A stretch of DNA of 64,000 nucleotides from NCBI RefSeq assembly GCF_041916735.1, contig NZ_JAYRYY010000003.1; one strand, 5' to 3'. The notes beneath the pieces are model-generated. The model did not search any database, was not told the DNA's origin, and saw only the letters and a list, made by a program, of their open reading frames with translations. Origin of the DNA: Zoogloea sp016790385. GTDB lineage: Bacteria; Pseudomonadota; Gammaproteobacteria; Burkholderiales; Rhodocyclaceae. This document shows, piece by piece, positions 25,997 through 35,846 of the stretch. Position numbers and translations under genes: made by a program. How positions within the stretch are numbered: the stretch's first letter is position 1; each line of letters opens with the position of its first letter.

Positions 25997-26569
25997 TTAT
26001 TCGACCTCGGCGCGCTGGGCGAGGGCCACGGCATCACGTAGATTCAACATGAGCATGGCCTGGCCGCCGACATAGGCGCCAAGCGCAGACAGCGCTCGTT
26101 GTTCGATCTCACTCGCGTTCGTGAGTCCCAGGCGAACCAGCATTGCGATGTCTTCCCGATCATTCTCGGCAAATCGGGCAATCTTGCTCACGGCCAAATC
26201 ACACGGCGACAGCACGGCCACGCGAAACCATGCCAGCCCCAAATCGACCGGTATCGCGTCCTTCTGATAGTCCTCGTGCATAAGGGCAAACGTCGGGTTG
26301 TAATTGGTATCAAGATATACGAGCTGCGGTGTTCCATCCTCAAGCTCGATTTCGATCACCAGATCGTTCGGCAACAATATTCTGGCGCCAAACTCCGCAT
26401 CAACATCGGTTGTCACACGCCCTGCCGTATAAAGGTGGACCGCCATGCCTCCTGCAAGAAAGACCCTGATCGGGACATTCAGCGCAAGGCGCGCTTCAAG
26501 GCGCTGAAAGAGCATCTTCAAGCCCTGCGCCAAGGCGGTACCGGTATGGAACCGGACACTCGCAACCAT
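25997..26569 (-). CDS. DUF6036-type nucleotidyltransferase-fold protein
   Basis: This 190-residue protein contains FLAGGMAVHLYTAGRVTTDVD (roughly residues 37-57). Its G-G-x-A plus TxDVD pattern matches the nucleotidyltransferase fold used by AbiEii/MenT-like toxins and DUF6036 proteins. The gene begins three bases after the stop of a short upstream gene, as in many toxin-antitoxin pairs. It may be the toxin of such a pair, but the partner is not a recognised antitoxin, so this is inference. Confidence 0.7.
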   Translation of the reverse strand: MVASVRFHTGTALAQGLKMLFQRLEARLALNVPIRVFLAGGMAVHLYTAGRVTTDVDAEFGARILLPNDLVIEIELEDGTPQLVYLDTNYNPTFALMHEDYQKDAIPVDLGLAWFRVAVLSPCDLAVSKIARFAENDREDIAMLVRLGLTNASEIEQRALSALGAYVGGQAMLMLNLRDAVALAQRAEVE

Positions 26570-26572
26570 GGC

Positions 26573-26863
26573 TCAGGCGCTATCGCGCAAGGCAGCATTC
26601 AAGAGATCTCTCCAGCGAGGCAGACTCGTTATCCAACCCTTTCGCACGACGTCCTCCGCCGACAAGCGCTGGTTGGGATGCTGCCGAAAATAGAGCTCGC
26701 TAGCCGTCATCAAGTCCATCGAGCTACGAGGGTGGCGCGCACGAACAAGTAAGGCAGCCACCCGAAAGACATTCGCTTCGCGCTGATCCTGCGCGCCATC
26801 CCCGCCCTTCGTTACCGCCCCAACCCGACCCAGCAAGGCCGCCTCCAGCATGCGTGCCGACAT
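26573..26863 (-). CDS. Short partner gene of the nucleotidyltransferase
   Basis: The 96-residue product starts at ATG 26863 and ends three bases before the nucleotidyltransferase start. It looks helical and basic, with a small wHTH-like middle (SSMDLMTASELYFRQHPNQRL split by short loops), but I do not recognise a family. Tight spacing suggests co-translation and a functional pair. Confidence 0.6.
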   Translation of the reverse strand: MSARMLEAALLGRVGAVTKGGDGAQDQREANVFRVAALLVRARHPRSSMDLMTASELYFRQHPNQRLSAEDVVRKGWITSLPRWRDLLNAALRDSA

Positions 26864-26895
26864 CACCGCGCTCCTCAGTCTCCGATTCCAAAGCC

Positions 26896-27327
26896 CTATT
26901 CGGGAAGCCAGGCTTCGTTCAGAACTTCGTCGTGTATCGCCCACGAGCACTCGTCTGGACAGCAGTCCAGCCCCGTTTCGCTAACCGCCTGTGCAACAGC
27001 ACGCGCCCAAACCATATCCAGCCAGCGCGGCTCTTGAAGCTTCGGAACCAGACTTGGAGACTCATCCAAGGCATAGCTGATTTCCTTCCGCTGCGCCTTG
27101 ATAGTTTTTTCCCAGCTCGCGCCTCGACGGTCTATCTGGTACTGCCACTTAAGCAGATGTGCCATCAACACCGCCATTCGACTGGCCAACTCACGCTGCT
27201 CGCTCTTGCCCAGGTCTTCAATCTCCCCGGCAATATGCTCGATATCCAGCAGATCAAAACGACCAGCACGAAGCAAACGCGCTTGCTCAATTGCCCAGGC
27301 GTTGATGTCTTTCTCGTAGGTCTGCAT
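26896..27327 (-). CDS. DUF29 domain protein
   Basis: The 143-residue product has the DUF29 pattern: an opening YEKDINAWAIEQARLLRAG, then DIEHIAGEIEDLGKSE, and a basic helix with MAHLLKWQYQ. DUF29 proteins are widespread in cyanobacteria and proteobacteria, often in accessory regions; the function is unknown. Start ATG 27327 has AAGGAG upstream. It is transcribed toward the nucleotidyltransferase pair. Confidence 0.88.
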   Translation of the reverse strand: MQTYEKDINAWAIEQARLLRAGRFDLLDIEHIAGEIEDLGKSEQRELASRMAVLMAHLLKWQYQIDRRGASWEKTIKAQRKEISYALDESPSLVPKLQEPRWLDMVWARAVAQAVSETGLDCCPDECSWAIHDEVLNEAWLPE

Positions 27328-27421
27328 GAATAAGCTCCTTGCTATTCAAGCTCTTGGAGCATGGTAGCACCGCTCCATCCGGTGGGCAGCGCCGGTCCAT
27401 TTTTGTAGGGGTGGAGCCCTC

Positions 27422-27447
27422 GTGGGGTCGAATTTATTGGACCCCAC
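27422..27447. repeat. 8-bp inverted repeat behind pgi
   Basis: GTGGGGTC (27422-27429) and GACCCCAC (27440-27447) form a perfect hairpin ten bases from the pgi stop. There is no T-run in either direction, so termination is uncertain. Confidence 0.4.
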
Positions 27448-27456
27448 AGGCTTGGG

Positions 27457-29106
27457 TCAGAAATCGCCGTTTTCCCGGCACCACGCAATGAGCTGGCGGG
27501 TGGATTGATCCAGCCCCACGGTATCCCGCTCGCCTTGCAGCGCCGGCAACAGACGGCCGGCCAGCTGCTTGCCCAGCTCCACACCCCACTGGTCGAAGGA
27601 ATTGATACCCCACACCACGCCCTGCACAAACACCTTGTGCTCGTAGAGCGCCAGCAGCATGCCCAGGTGGAAGGGGTCGAGCCGCGGCAGGATGATGGTG
27701 GTGGAGGGCTGGTTGCCGGCAAACACCTTGTGCGGCAGCAGCGCCGCGATCTGATCGGGCGCAATGCCGGCCGCTTCCAGCTCGGCCCGGGCCTCGGCCT
27801 CGGTCTTGCCAAAGGCCAGCGCCGCGCTCTGGGCCAGAAAGTTGGCCATCAGCGGGGCCTGATGCCCCGGTAGCGGAAAATCACTTTGCGCGCTGGCGAT
27901 GAAATCGCTGGGCACCAGCCAGCCGCCCTGGTGGAGCAACTGGAAGAAGGCATGCTGGCCGTTGGAGCCGATCTCCCCCCACACAATGGGGTTGGCCTGA
28001 CAGGTGAGCGGCTGCCCGTCGCGCCCCACCGTTTTGCCGTTTGACTCCATCTCGAGCTGCTGAAGGAAAGACGGCAGAAAACGCAGGGATTCGTTGTAGG
28101 GCAGCACCGCGCTGGTGGAGGCCCCCAGAAAATTGGTGTTCCACACCCCGATCAGGGCCATCAACACCGGCAGGTTTTTGTCGAAGGGCGCCTCGCAAAA
28201 ATGCGTGTCCATGGCCTGCGCCCCGGCCAACAGGCGCTCAAAGCCGTTCATGCCAATGGCCAGCGCAATCGGCAAGCCCACCGCCGACCACAAGGAATAG
28301 CGCCCCCCCACCCAATCCCACATGCGAAACACATTGGCCTCGGGCAGGCCGAAGGTTGCCGCCCGCCCCACGTCCGACGTGACCGCCACAAAATGCAGGG
28401 GCAGCGCCCGCGCCCAGTCCTCGCCCGCCGCCGCAACCAGCCAGGCCCGCGCCGTGTGGGCATTGAGCATGGTTTCCTGGGTGCTGAAGGTTTTGCTCGC
28501 CACCACGAACAGCGTGGAGCGCGGGTCGAGGGAATCGAGCAGCTTGGCCAGATGGGCACTATCCACATTCGACACAAAATGCATGCGCATGCCCGAGCGC
28601 TGGTAAGCCGACAGGGTGCGCACCACCATCTTGGGCCCCAGGTCTGAACCGCCAATCCCGATGTTCACCACATCGCGAATCGCCTCGCCCGAAAACCCCC
28701 GCCACAACCCGCCCCGCACCCGCTCGGAAAACGTGCGCATCTGCGCACGCACCGCGCGCACCTCGGGCATCACATCCCACTCGGCCGACGGAAACGCCCC
28801 CAGCTTGAGATAGCGCAGCGCCGGATGCATCACCGCCCGCTTTTCACTGAAATTGATCTTGTCGCCGGCAAACAAACGCGCCCGCCAATCGCTCAACTGG
28901 GCCGTTTCGGCCAGATCCACCAATAAACGCAAGGTGGTGTCGTCGATGCGCTGCTTGGAAAAATCCACCAGCATGCCGCCCAGCTCAAGCGAGAAACGCC
29001 CGAAACGCTGGGGGTCGGAGGCAAACAGGTCGCGCAGATGCGCGCTCGAAAAATGCGCCTGGTGCGCAACGAGCGCCTTCCAGGCGGGGGCATTGGTATT
29101 GGGCAT
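27457..29106 (-). CDS. pgi: Glucose-6-phosphate isomerase
   Basis: This 549-residue enzyme interconverts glucose-6-phosphate and fructose-6-phosphate. The PGI signature is present around GASTSAVLPYNESLRFLP and the C-terminal SFDQWGVELGKQLA motif. The conserved sugar-phosphate loop NIGIGGSDLGPKMV lies near residue 150. ATG 29106 is chosen; an upstream GTG (29121) has no ribosome binding site. The next gene upstream is ugd, so it may feed hexose phosphates into polysaccharide synthesis. Confidence 0.96.
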   Translation of the reverse strand: MPNTNAPAWKALVAHQAHFSSAHLRDLFASDPQRFGRFSLELGGMLVDFSKQRIDDTTLRLLVDLAETAQLSDWRARLFAGDKINFSEKRAVMHPALRYLKLGAFPSAEWDVMPEVRAVRAQMRTFSERVRGGLWRGFSGEAIRDVVNIGIGGSDLGPKMVVRTLSAYQRSGMRMHFVSNVDSAHLAKLLDSLDPRSTLFVVASKTFSTQETMLNAHTARAWLVAAAGEDWARALPLHFVAVTSDVGRAATFGLPEANVFRMWDWVGGRYSLWSAVGLPIALAIGMNGFERLLAGAQAMDTHFCEAPFDKNLPVLMALIGVWNTNFLGASTSAVLPYNESLRFLPSFLQQLEMESNGKTVGRDGQPLTCQANPIVWGEIGSNGQHAFFQLLHQGGWLVPSDFIASAQSDFPLPGHQAPLMANFLAQSAALAFGKTEAEARAELEAAGIAPDQIAALLPHKVFAGNQPSTTIILPRLDPFHLGMLLALYEHKVFVQGVVWGINSFDQWGVELGKQLAGRLLPALQGERDTVGLDQSTRQLIAWCRENGDF

Positions 29107-29158
29107 ACCCGTCAGTTCCACATAGTCAAATCACATCAAAAGCGATGGCCGGGCACCA

Positions 29159-30325
29159 TCAATCACTGCCAAACAGATCCCGCGTATAAACCTTGTCACC
29201 CACATCGTCCAGGGCCGGCGTGCGCCGGTTGGCAATGATCACGTCTGACTGCGCCTTGAACGCCGCCAGATCATTCACCACGCGGGAATTGAAAAAGTCG
29301 GCCTGCTGCAAGACGGGCTCGTGAACAATCACCTCGATACCCTTCGCCTTGATACGCTTCATGATCCCCTGAATGCTCGACGCCCGGAAATTATCCGACC
29401 CGGCCTTCATGATCAGCCGGTAAATACCCACCACCTTGGGCCTGCGGCGAATGATCTCGTCGGCAATGAAATCCTTGCGCGTTGTGTTGGATTCGACAAT
29501 CGCATGGATGAGATTTTGGGGAATCTCCCGGTAATTGGCCAGCAACTGCTTGGTGTCTTTGGGCAGGCAATAGCCGCCATAACCAAAGCTCGGGTTGTTG
29601 TAATGGGCGCCAATGCGCGGGTCCAAACACACGCCGTCAATGATCTGGCGGGTATCCAGCCCATGGGTGGCCGCATAGGTATCCAGCTCGTTGAAATAGG
29701 CCACCCGCATCGCCAGGAAGGTATTGGCAAACAGTTTGATGGCCTCGGCCTCGGTACTGTTGGTGAGCAGCACCGCCACATCCTGCTTGATGGCCCCCTG
29801 CCGCAAGAGATCGGCAAACATCTGCGCCCGCGCTGACTGTTCGCCCACGATGATGCGGGAAGGGTGAAGATTGTCGTAAAGCGCCCGGCCTTCCCGCAGA
29901 AACTCCGGCGAGAAAATGAGATTGGTGCACCCCATTTGCTCGCGGGTCTTCTGGGTATAGCCCACCGGCACCGTGGACTTGATGACCATCAGCGCATCGG
30001 GATTGATCGCCATCACATCCCGGATCACCGATTCAATGGAGCGGGTATTGAAGTAGTTGGTCTCGGGATCGTAATCGGTAGGGGTGGCAATGATCACCAC
30101 TTCGGCACCCGTGTAAGCGTCCTGCTTGTCCAGCGTTGCACGGAAATTGAGCGACTTGTTGCGCAGGTAGTCCTCTATCTCCTTGTCTTCGATGGGCGAG
30201 TGCTTCCTATTAAGCATCTCCACCTTCTCGGGAACAATGTCCAATGCCACCACTTCATGGTGCTGCGCCAAGAGAATGGCGTTGGAAAGGCCTACGTAGC
30301 CGGTGCCGGCGATAGCGATTTTCAT
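29159..30325 (-). CDS. ugd: UDP-glucose 6-dehydrogenase
   Basis: The 388-residue enzyme oxidises UDP-glucose to UDP-glucuronic acid. The NAD-binding motif GTGYVGLSNAILLA is at the N-terminus and the catalytic cysteine is in GGYCLPKDTKQL near residue 255. It provides an acidic sugar for the exopolysaccharide. The whole domain set (NAD-binding, central helix, UDP-binding) is intact. Confidence 0.95.
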   Translation of the reverse strand: MKIAIAGTGYVGLSNAILLAQHHEVVALDIVPEKVEMLNRKHSPIEDKEIEDYLRNKSLNFRATLDKQDAYTGAEVVIIATPTDYDPETNYFNTRSIESVIRDVMAINPDALMVIKSTVPVGYTQKTREQMGCTNLIFSPEFLREGRALYDNLHPSRIIVGEQSARAQMFADLLRQGAIKQDVAVLLTNSTEAEAIKLFANTFLAMRVAYFNELDTYAATHGLDTRQIIDGVCLDPRIGAHYNNPSFGYGGYCLPKDTKQLLANYREIPQNLIHAIVESNTTRKDFIADEIIRRRPKVVGIYRLIMKAGSDNFRASSIQGIMKRIKAKGIEVIVHEPVLQQADFFNSRVVNDLAAFKAQSDVIIANRRTPALDDVGDKVYTRDLFGSD

Positions 30326-30396
30326 ATCAAATCCAATTAGTCAATGAACTTGCTGCATCTTTGGAGAAATAGAGATCATAAAAAACGGCGTCCGTC

Positions 30397-31449
30397 TCAG
30401 ATCTTTTTGCCCTGCAAGTAATCCGCATAGGCAAGTCGCACCCCGTCCGCCAGCGGCATGCCGGCCTCAAACCCAAGGGACTCTAAGCGACCTACGTCCA
30501 GCAATTTGCGCGGCGTACCATCGGGCTTCGTCACATCAAAAACGACCTCGCCCGAGTAACCCACCGCTGCCTTGGCCACCTCCGATAGTTCTCGAATAGT
30601 CACATCGTCGCCCACTCCGATATTGACCAGAGGGCCGTCGTACCCGGCTTCCATCAAATGCACGCACGCGGAGGCAAGATCATCCACATACAAGAACTCA
30701 CGCCGCGGAGTGCCCGTGCCCCACAGCAGCACAGGCCCAGGCTCACTCGCCTTGACCAGCGCACCATCAGCTTCGCGAACCAAACCAAGCGACTGGAGAA
30801 TATCCCCGGGGATTGCTCCATACCGGCTTTCGTCCGCAGCGATCCCGGTCACATCACCCGCATGAGCCAACTTCGCCAGATGAAACTTGCGAATCAAGGC
30901 AGGCAACACATGGCTGTTATTCAGATCATAGGAGTCGTTCGGACCATACAGATTGGTGGGCATCACGCTAACGTACTGCCGCCCGTATTGAGCGTTATAG
31001 GCCTCGCACATTTTGATGCCCGCAATCTTGGCAATCGCGTAGGGCTCGTTCGTCGGCTCAAGCAAGCCCGTCAGCAAGTAGTCCTCCTTGATCGGCTGTG
31101 GGGCGAGCTTGGGATAGATGCAGCTGGACCCCAGGAACATCAATCGCTGAACCCCTGCCATATGAGCGCTGTGAATCAGGTTGTTCTGGATGGTCAGGTT
31201 CTCGTAGATGAACTGCCCCCGATACAGATTGTTGGCGAGGATGCCGCCAACCTTTGCCGCCGCGACGAAAACATAATCGGGCCGCTCGGAAGCCATGAAA
31301 TCCCTCACAGCAGCACTGTCCAGAAGATTGAGGTCGGTGCGCGAACGCACAACGACGTTACTAAAGCTCCTCTCGGCCAAGCGACGAACGATAGCAGAGC
31401 CCACCATACCGCGATGCCCGGCAACAAAGATCTTTGCGTTCAATTCCAT
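30397..31449 (-). CDS. fcl: GDP-L-fucose synthase
   Basis: The 350-residue short-chain dehydrogenase has GHRGMVGSAIVRRL for NADPH, the serine motif GSSCIYP and the catalytic pair in YAIAKIAG. It converts GDP-4-keto-6-deoxy-mannose to GDP-L-fucose. It is about 30 residues longer than usual; the extra segment lies after AHAGDVTGIAADE, before WGTGTPRREFLYVDDLA. Start ATG 31449 is preferred to the upstream TTG. The partner gmd lies 7 kb upstream in the same locus. Confidence 0.93.
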   Translation of the reverse strand: MELNAKIFVAGHRGMVGSAIVRRLAERSFSNVVVRSRTDLNLLDSAAVRDFMASERPDYVFVAAAKVGGILANNLYRGQFIYENLTIQNNLIHSAHMAGVQRLMFLGSSCIYPKLAPQPIKEDYLLTGLLEPTNEPYAIAKIAGIKMCEAYNAQYGRQYVSVMPTNLYGPNDSYDLNNSHVLPALIRKFHLAKLAHAGDVTGIAADESRYGAIPGDILQSLGLVREADGALVKASEPGPVLLWGTGTPRREFLYVDDLASACVHLMEAGYDGPLVNIGVGDDVTIRELSEVAKAAVGYSGEVVFDVTKPDGTPRKLLDVGRLESLGFEAGMPLADGVRLAYADYLQGKKI

Positions 31450-31616
31450 GACACACCCATTAACTTTCAATCAATCATGTCAATCCGTGGGCAACCACGA
31501 AGCAGAAAATACGATGAGATACTGCTGAGCGCTTACCCCTAAGCCAAGGGGAACGCCAGCCATCTCCGCGGAGAAAACCAAAAAGCAGGACTCAAACGAA
31601 ACGGGTTGGCAAGCAC

Positions 31617-33374
31617 CTACCTAATTGGCTTGAATCCGGATCTGACTCCACTTTCAACCTCAATAGAAGAATTACTCTGAACATTATTAACAAGAAAATT
31701 TCCACGTGAGCCGTTGAGCTCCGCAGCCTTCCCACCCCGCACAACATTTCCAACAACAAGCACGGAACTTGTAAAGTTGTCGAGATAAATCGACTCCACA
31801 GGGAAATCGCCAGCCCACCGTGACCTACTGATATTGAAAATGTAATTATCTGAGATTACAGACCCCCTCTGCACTCCCCCGAGAGAATAAATACCTCCTC
31901 CATCATCATGGAGAAGCATGCAATCATTCACGCGGTTGAAGCGAATCCGGTTAGCACCACAACCCACTTCACGCCCCTCCCCTCCGGGCTGATTGCAAAT
32001 CTGCACACCGCTATAGGGAAGATGGTGAATCCAATTGTGCTCGAAAATCAGCCCCCTGACGTTGTTAGCTAAAAGAGCGCCGCCATTGGTATATGACAAA
32101 CCCACCCGAAATATCTCGTTATTCCAAATAGCAACATCTTCGCTCTGTCTTTCATGAGGGGGATTTCGAAGTGCGTGAGAGTCGATCTCTATGGCATTGC
32201 CTGCAACATCATGGACCTTGTTACCCTCTATATCCGACTCGTCTACATCTTCGACAAATTGGATTGCACTGGCGCCGGCAAACCGAAAAACGCTATTCCG
32301 GAAAGCGACCTGTCTTGCGTGGGAAACCTTGACCATCCCCCCAGGATAACCTTCTACCCTCTCCACTCCTTCCAGACCGACAGGCTGAGAGAATTGGGTC
32401 AGATTGATCCCTCGCCTTGAAGGAAAATTCCAGTTGGAGCATTGAAAGGTGATCCCCGAAAACTCAATATTCCGGATTGGAGCCTGAACCGTCCCCACCA
32501 TATCAACAAGGCTGGAAACCACCGGAAACATTACAGACGAGTCATCGGGCAGAAGGCCGGTCGCGGGCTTGAAGTATAGGTATCGGGATGACTCATCAAA
32601 GAACCACTCATTGGCTTGATCAACAAACTCAAGTGCATTCTCAAATCGAAACACAGATCCCGCGTAGAACGGGAGAGGCTTATTCATCCGTTCGGCCGGT
32701 CCGCTCAACTCCAGCAGAACATCATCACCAATGGTTCGAAACCCGGCATAACGCAAATACTGCTGATACCAGTGCGAAACAACGACAAGCTCGACCCCCT
32801 TCTCCCTCCCAGTCAATCCTGCCAACTTCCAGTCCGTGCCCGTTACCAGAACCTCCGACTTTGATACAACACGCATAGGCAGAAAAGGGCCAAACGGATC
32901 ACTTGGCTCACTATTTGGATGTCTACTCCGGACTGCCGGCTTGCCACTCACATAAAGCTGCCGGATTCCTTCACTATCGATTCTGGCGCGATAAATACCC
33001 CGACCTCGATCAAAGACACTCCAGCCTCGAACTGAATCGCAGCCGTCAAACACGACGTGCTCACCCTTGAACGCCCGATAGAGAACCCGTCCCGTTCCAA
33101 GCCCGGAATCCCCGGGCTCGAACACTACTGCATTCTTGAAGGGGTAGCGCCCCCCTCTAAAGAAAACCGAAACAGTCTCGTCATCGCGCTCCGGCAACCT
33201 GCGCACAGCCAACCTGGCACCATTCAAAGTACGCAGGGGCCTACCCACCGTCCCGTCCGCTGAATCGTCACCGCCCGGTGCAACGTACAACTCCGACGCA
33301 GACGCCAACCGGACCTGAAACGTCAAGGCCAGTACGAAGCAGCTGAAAAAAAGAAGGGAAAGAGCCTTCTTCAC
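31617..33374 (-). CDS. Exported right-handed beta-helix protein
   Basis: The 585-residue product has a signal peptide (MKKALSLLFFSCFVLALTF to cleavage near ASA). A parallel beta-helix begins with ELYVAPGGDDSADGT, the entry motif of pectate-lyase-like folds. Repeats such as NNEIF, FEHNWIHHL and ISDNYIFNIS cover residues 330-560. It may be a polysaccharide lyase, epimerase or surface protein acting on the exopolysaccharide; no catalytic residues can be named. It sits inside the locus on the same strand. Confidence 0.8.
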   Translation of the reverse strand: MKKALSLLFFSCFVLALTFQVRLASASELYVAPGGDDSADGTVGRPLRTLNGARLAVRRLPERDDETVSVFFRGGRYPFKNAVVFEPGDSGLGTGRVLYRAFKGEHVVFDGCDSVRGWSVFDRGRGIYRARIDSEGIRQLYVSGKPAVRSRHPNSEPSDPFGPFLPMRVVSKSEVLVTGTDWKLAGLTGREKGVELVVVSHWYQQYLRYAGFRTIGDDVLLELSGPAERMNKPLPFYAGSVFRFENALEFVDQANEWFFDESSRYLYFKPATGLLPDDSSVMFPVVSSLVDMVGTVQAPIRNIEFSGITFQCSNWNFPSRRGINLTQFSQPVGLEGVERVEGYPGGMVKVSHARQVAFRNSVFRFAGASAIQFVEDVDESDIEGNKVHDVAGNAIEIDSHALRNPPHERQSEDVAIWNNEIFRVGLSYTNGGALLANNVRGLIFEHNWIHHLPYSGVQICNQPGGEGREVGCGANRIRFNRVNDCMLLHDDGGGIYSLGGVQRGSVISDNYIFNISRSRWAGDFPVESIYLDNFTSSVLVVGNVVRGGKAAELNGSRGNFLVNNVQSNSSIEVESGVRSGFKPIR

Positions 33375-33410
33375 TCCCGACCCCTGTAAGACCCCACGTA
33401 GTTCTCCAAG

Positions 33411-34637
33411 TCAGCGAGATTCGGCAACCGCACGCAATTCACTGTCGAACCTCGAAAGGATTGCATCCACATTGAGCTCCCGCTCTGCGTAATCCCGAGC
33501 CGAACGCCCGAACCGGACTCTGTCGTCACGGGAATCAACAAGGGCAAGAATCGCCCTAGCCATGTCCTCCGAATCTTCTGGCGTCGTCACGTAGCCCCGG
33601 CCTTCCACAACCCTCGCCAACTCCGTATCCCGATGTGCCGTAGCGACTACCGGCCTGCCGCTGGCAAGCATGCCGGTGAGCTTTGAAGGCATGACCAGAT
33701 CCGCAGCATCACCGCGCTGAGGAAGCAGATGAATATCAGCCAAACCAAGCAGTTCGCCAAGCCTCTCCATCGGCTGCAGGCTGATGAAGTGGACATTCTT
33801 TAGCCCCTCACAGCGGGACACCAGATCCGCCTTGCCTGCACCATCACCACAAAAGACAAAATGGATACGCGGGTCGTCGGCAAGGCGCTTGGCCACCTCC
33901 CCTAGAATCTCGAGTCCCTGCTTTCCACCCATGTTCCCGGAATATAGGGCCACCACCGCGCCAGAGGATATGCCCAACTCCTGCCGATATGGACTAACCT
34001 GCTGCAAAGGTTGAATATGCGATACATCCACCCAATTGGGGAAAAGCCTCGACTTCGACTCCAGCACGCCCTTGGACAAGGCCCGCTCGAGCATTTTTCC
34101 TGAGATAGTGGAAACCCTGTCGAAACGCCTCATCAGCCAGCGCTCACACCTGCTGACGAATCTGCGAACAGCGGCTCCCTTCAGGAGCCCAAGATCAAAA
34201 GCAGCGTCGACCTCGTAGTCCTGAACATGCAGCCAGGCCTTTGCCCCAGACAGTCTGGACACTACCCACGAAGCTGGCGCGCAAAACAAGGGCGGTTCGA
34301 CAACAAACACCACTGCGGGTCGCCACCACAAGGCCGACAGCAGGGCAGGAATGCTGCTAACAGCAAAGGATGCCAGATGCACAAGGCGCTTAAGGCCCCC
34401 GGGCTGCCGGGGAACCCACAGCGGGCATCGGATAACATCAACCCCGTCAACAACCTCTCGCACGTAAGACGTAGACGAATACCCCGATTGAATAGCCCAA
34501 GCAGGATAATACGGCGGGGCAGTCACAACTCTGACCTGATGGCCATTCTTGGCCAACCAAGCTGCCATTTCTCCGCTGTACTTCCCTATTCCGGTCAACT
34601 CAGGACAATAATTCAAACTATAAATAATAATTTTCAT
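33411..34637 (-). CDS. Glycosyltransferase of WcaI type (GT4)
   Basis: The 408-residue protein opens MKIIIYSLNYCPELTGIGKYSGEM, close to the WcaI/colanic-acid fucosyltransferase group. The donor-binding end contains LGLADIHLLPQRGDAADLVMPSKL. It is a GT-B fold cytoplasmic enzyme that would add a sugar (possibly fucose) to the lipid-linked repeat. Acceptor and donor cannot be proven from sequence. Confidence 0.85.
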   Translation of the reverse strand: MKIIIYSLNYCPELTGIGKYSGEMAAWLAKNGHQVRVVTAPPYYPAWAIQSGYSSTSYVREVVDGVDVIRCPLWVPRQPGGLKRLVHLASFAVSSIPALLSALWWRPAVVFVVEPPLFCAPASWVVSRLSGAKAWLHVQDYEVDAAFDLGLLKGAAVRRFVSRCERWLMRRFDRVSTISGKMLERALSKGVLESKSRLFPNWVDVSHIQPLQQVSPYRQELGISSGAVVALYSGNMGGKQGLEILGEVAKRLADDPRIHFVFCGDGAGKADLVSRCEGLKNVHFISLQPMERLGELLGLADIHLLPQRGDAADLVMPSKLTGMLASGRPVVATAHRDTELARVVEGRGYVTTPEDSEDMARAILALVDSRDDRVRFGRSARDYAERELNVDAILSRFDSELRAVAESR

Positions 34638-34661
34638 CAGCAGAGGCCGTTTATATTCAAA

Positions 34662-35822
34662 TCAAGAACGAAGAATCTCCTCGTAGACTCGCCTCATCTC
34701 CTTGGCAGCGGCACCCCAGCCATAATGCTCCTCCACAAACCGCCTGCCATTTACACCCATATTTGGAAGTCTATCCTTCAACGAAAGCGCATTTAGCAGC
34801 GCAGACATTAGCGCCTCCTCGGAAGTATCTATCCACCAACCCGCATCCACCTTTGGCAACTCTCGCCAAGGCGTCCCATGAGTTGTGATGACCGGCAAGC
34901 GGGCGGCCATGGCCTCCGCTATAGCCATTCCAAAATTCTCAAAATCAGTCGGTAATACAAAGACGTCCGATGCCGACATGACTGCAAGTCGGCTCTGACC
35001 TCCAAGCATGCCCAAATATTTGAAGCGAGACTCTAGTCCCTTATCCCTAACACTTTTCAAAATTTCGGAAAAATAAACGGGATCCTCATTTGGACCCGCA
35101 ACCACCAGCACTAAATTTTCATGCTCCTTTGCCAGAGCTGACCACACACTGACTAACCTGTGCAACCCTTTCCTGGGATGAACCCGCGAAAAAAACAAAA
35201 GAACGAATGACTCGTCAGATAAATCTAGATGAGCCTTCGCAGACGTACGCTCTGGCAATACATCGAACTCGCTAACCGAAACGCCATTACCAACAACGCG
35301 AACCGCCTTCTTCAATCCCAACGCTTCGATTTCACTAGCCTCCTCGTCACTTGTTGCATGAATGCACTCAACATCCTCCAATAGTTGAGATACAAAGGCA
35401 ACCTTGGCCAATCCTTTCTTCCAAGCACTTCTCTTCAACGAGGCCGCATACAAATTCGACCGAGCGGACAATACCAAAGGAATTCCGATACGTTTCGCCA
35501 CTCTCCACGCAACATAGCTTGGATACGTCCAGAGCGAATGAAGATGAACTATGTCAACACTTTCGTTTACACAAAACCCTTCAAGAGCATTTAGCTGAGA
35601 TGAGTACCGTAAAAACGCAGGCCCTGTAGGAGCATACTGCTTCCAAACCAACTCTTTGCTTGAGACAACTTCATTTGACGCCTTCAAAGGGGAGTCAACA
35701 GAATGAATTGTCGACTCAACATCACAATCTCTTAGCGCCGCACAAAGCGAGGGAATCGAACGCGCAGGCCCTCCGTAGGTATTATCTAGACTTTCCACAA
35801 CATGGCAAACGCGAACACTCAT
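34662..35822 (-). CDS. Glycosyltransferase family 4
   Basis: The 386-residue GT-B protein has the N-terminal acceptor domain opening CHVVESLDNTYGGPARSIPSL. The GT4 donor site is near SDVFVLPTDFENFGMAIAEAMA (about residue 285), with the conserved glutamates. It is clearly richer in A and T than the genes to its left. It probably transfers one sugar of the repeat unit. Confidence 0.87.
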   Translation of the reverse strand: MSVRVCHVVESLDNTYGGPARSIPSLCAALRDCDVESTIHSVDSPLKASNEVVSSKELVWKQYAPTGPAFLRYSSQLNALEGFCVNESVDIVHLHSLWTYPSYVAWRVAKRIGIPLVLSARSNLYAASLKRSAWKKGLAKVAFVSQLLEDVECIHATSDEEASEIEALGLKKAVRVVGNGVSVSEFDVLPERTSAKAHLDLSDESFVLLFFSRVHPRKGLHRLVSVWSALAKEHENLVLVVAGPNEDPVYFSEILKSVRDKGLESRFKYLGMLGGQSRLAVMSASDVFVLPTDFENFGMAIAEAMAARLPVITTHGTPWRELPKVDAGWWIDTSEEALMSALLNALSLKDRLPNMGVNGRRFVEEHYGWGAAAKEMRRVYEEILRS

Positions 35823-35846
35823 ACGCCCCCCGTGACCAACTCAAAT

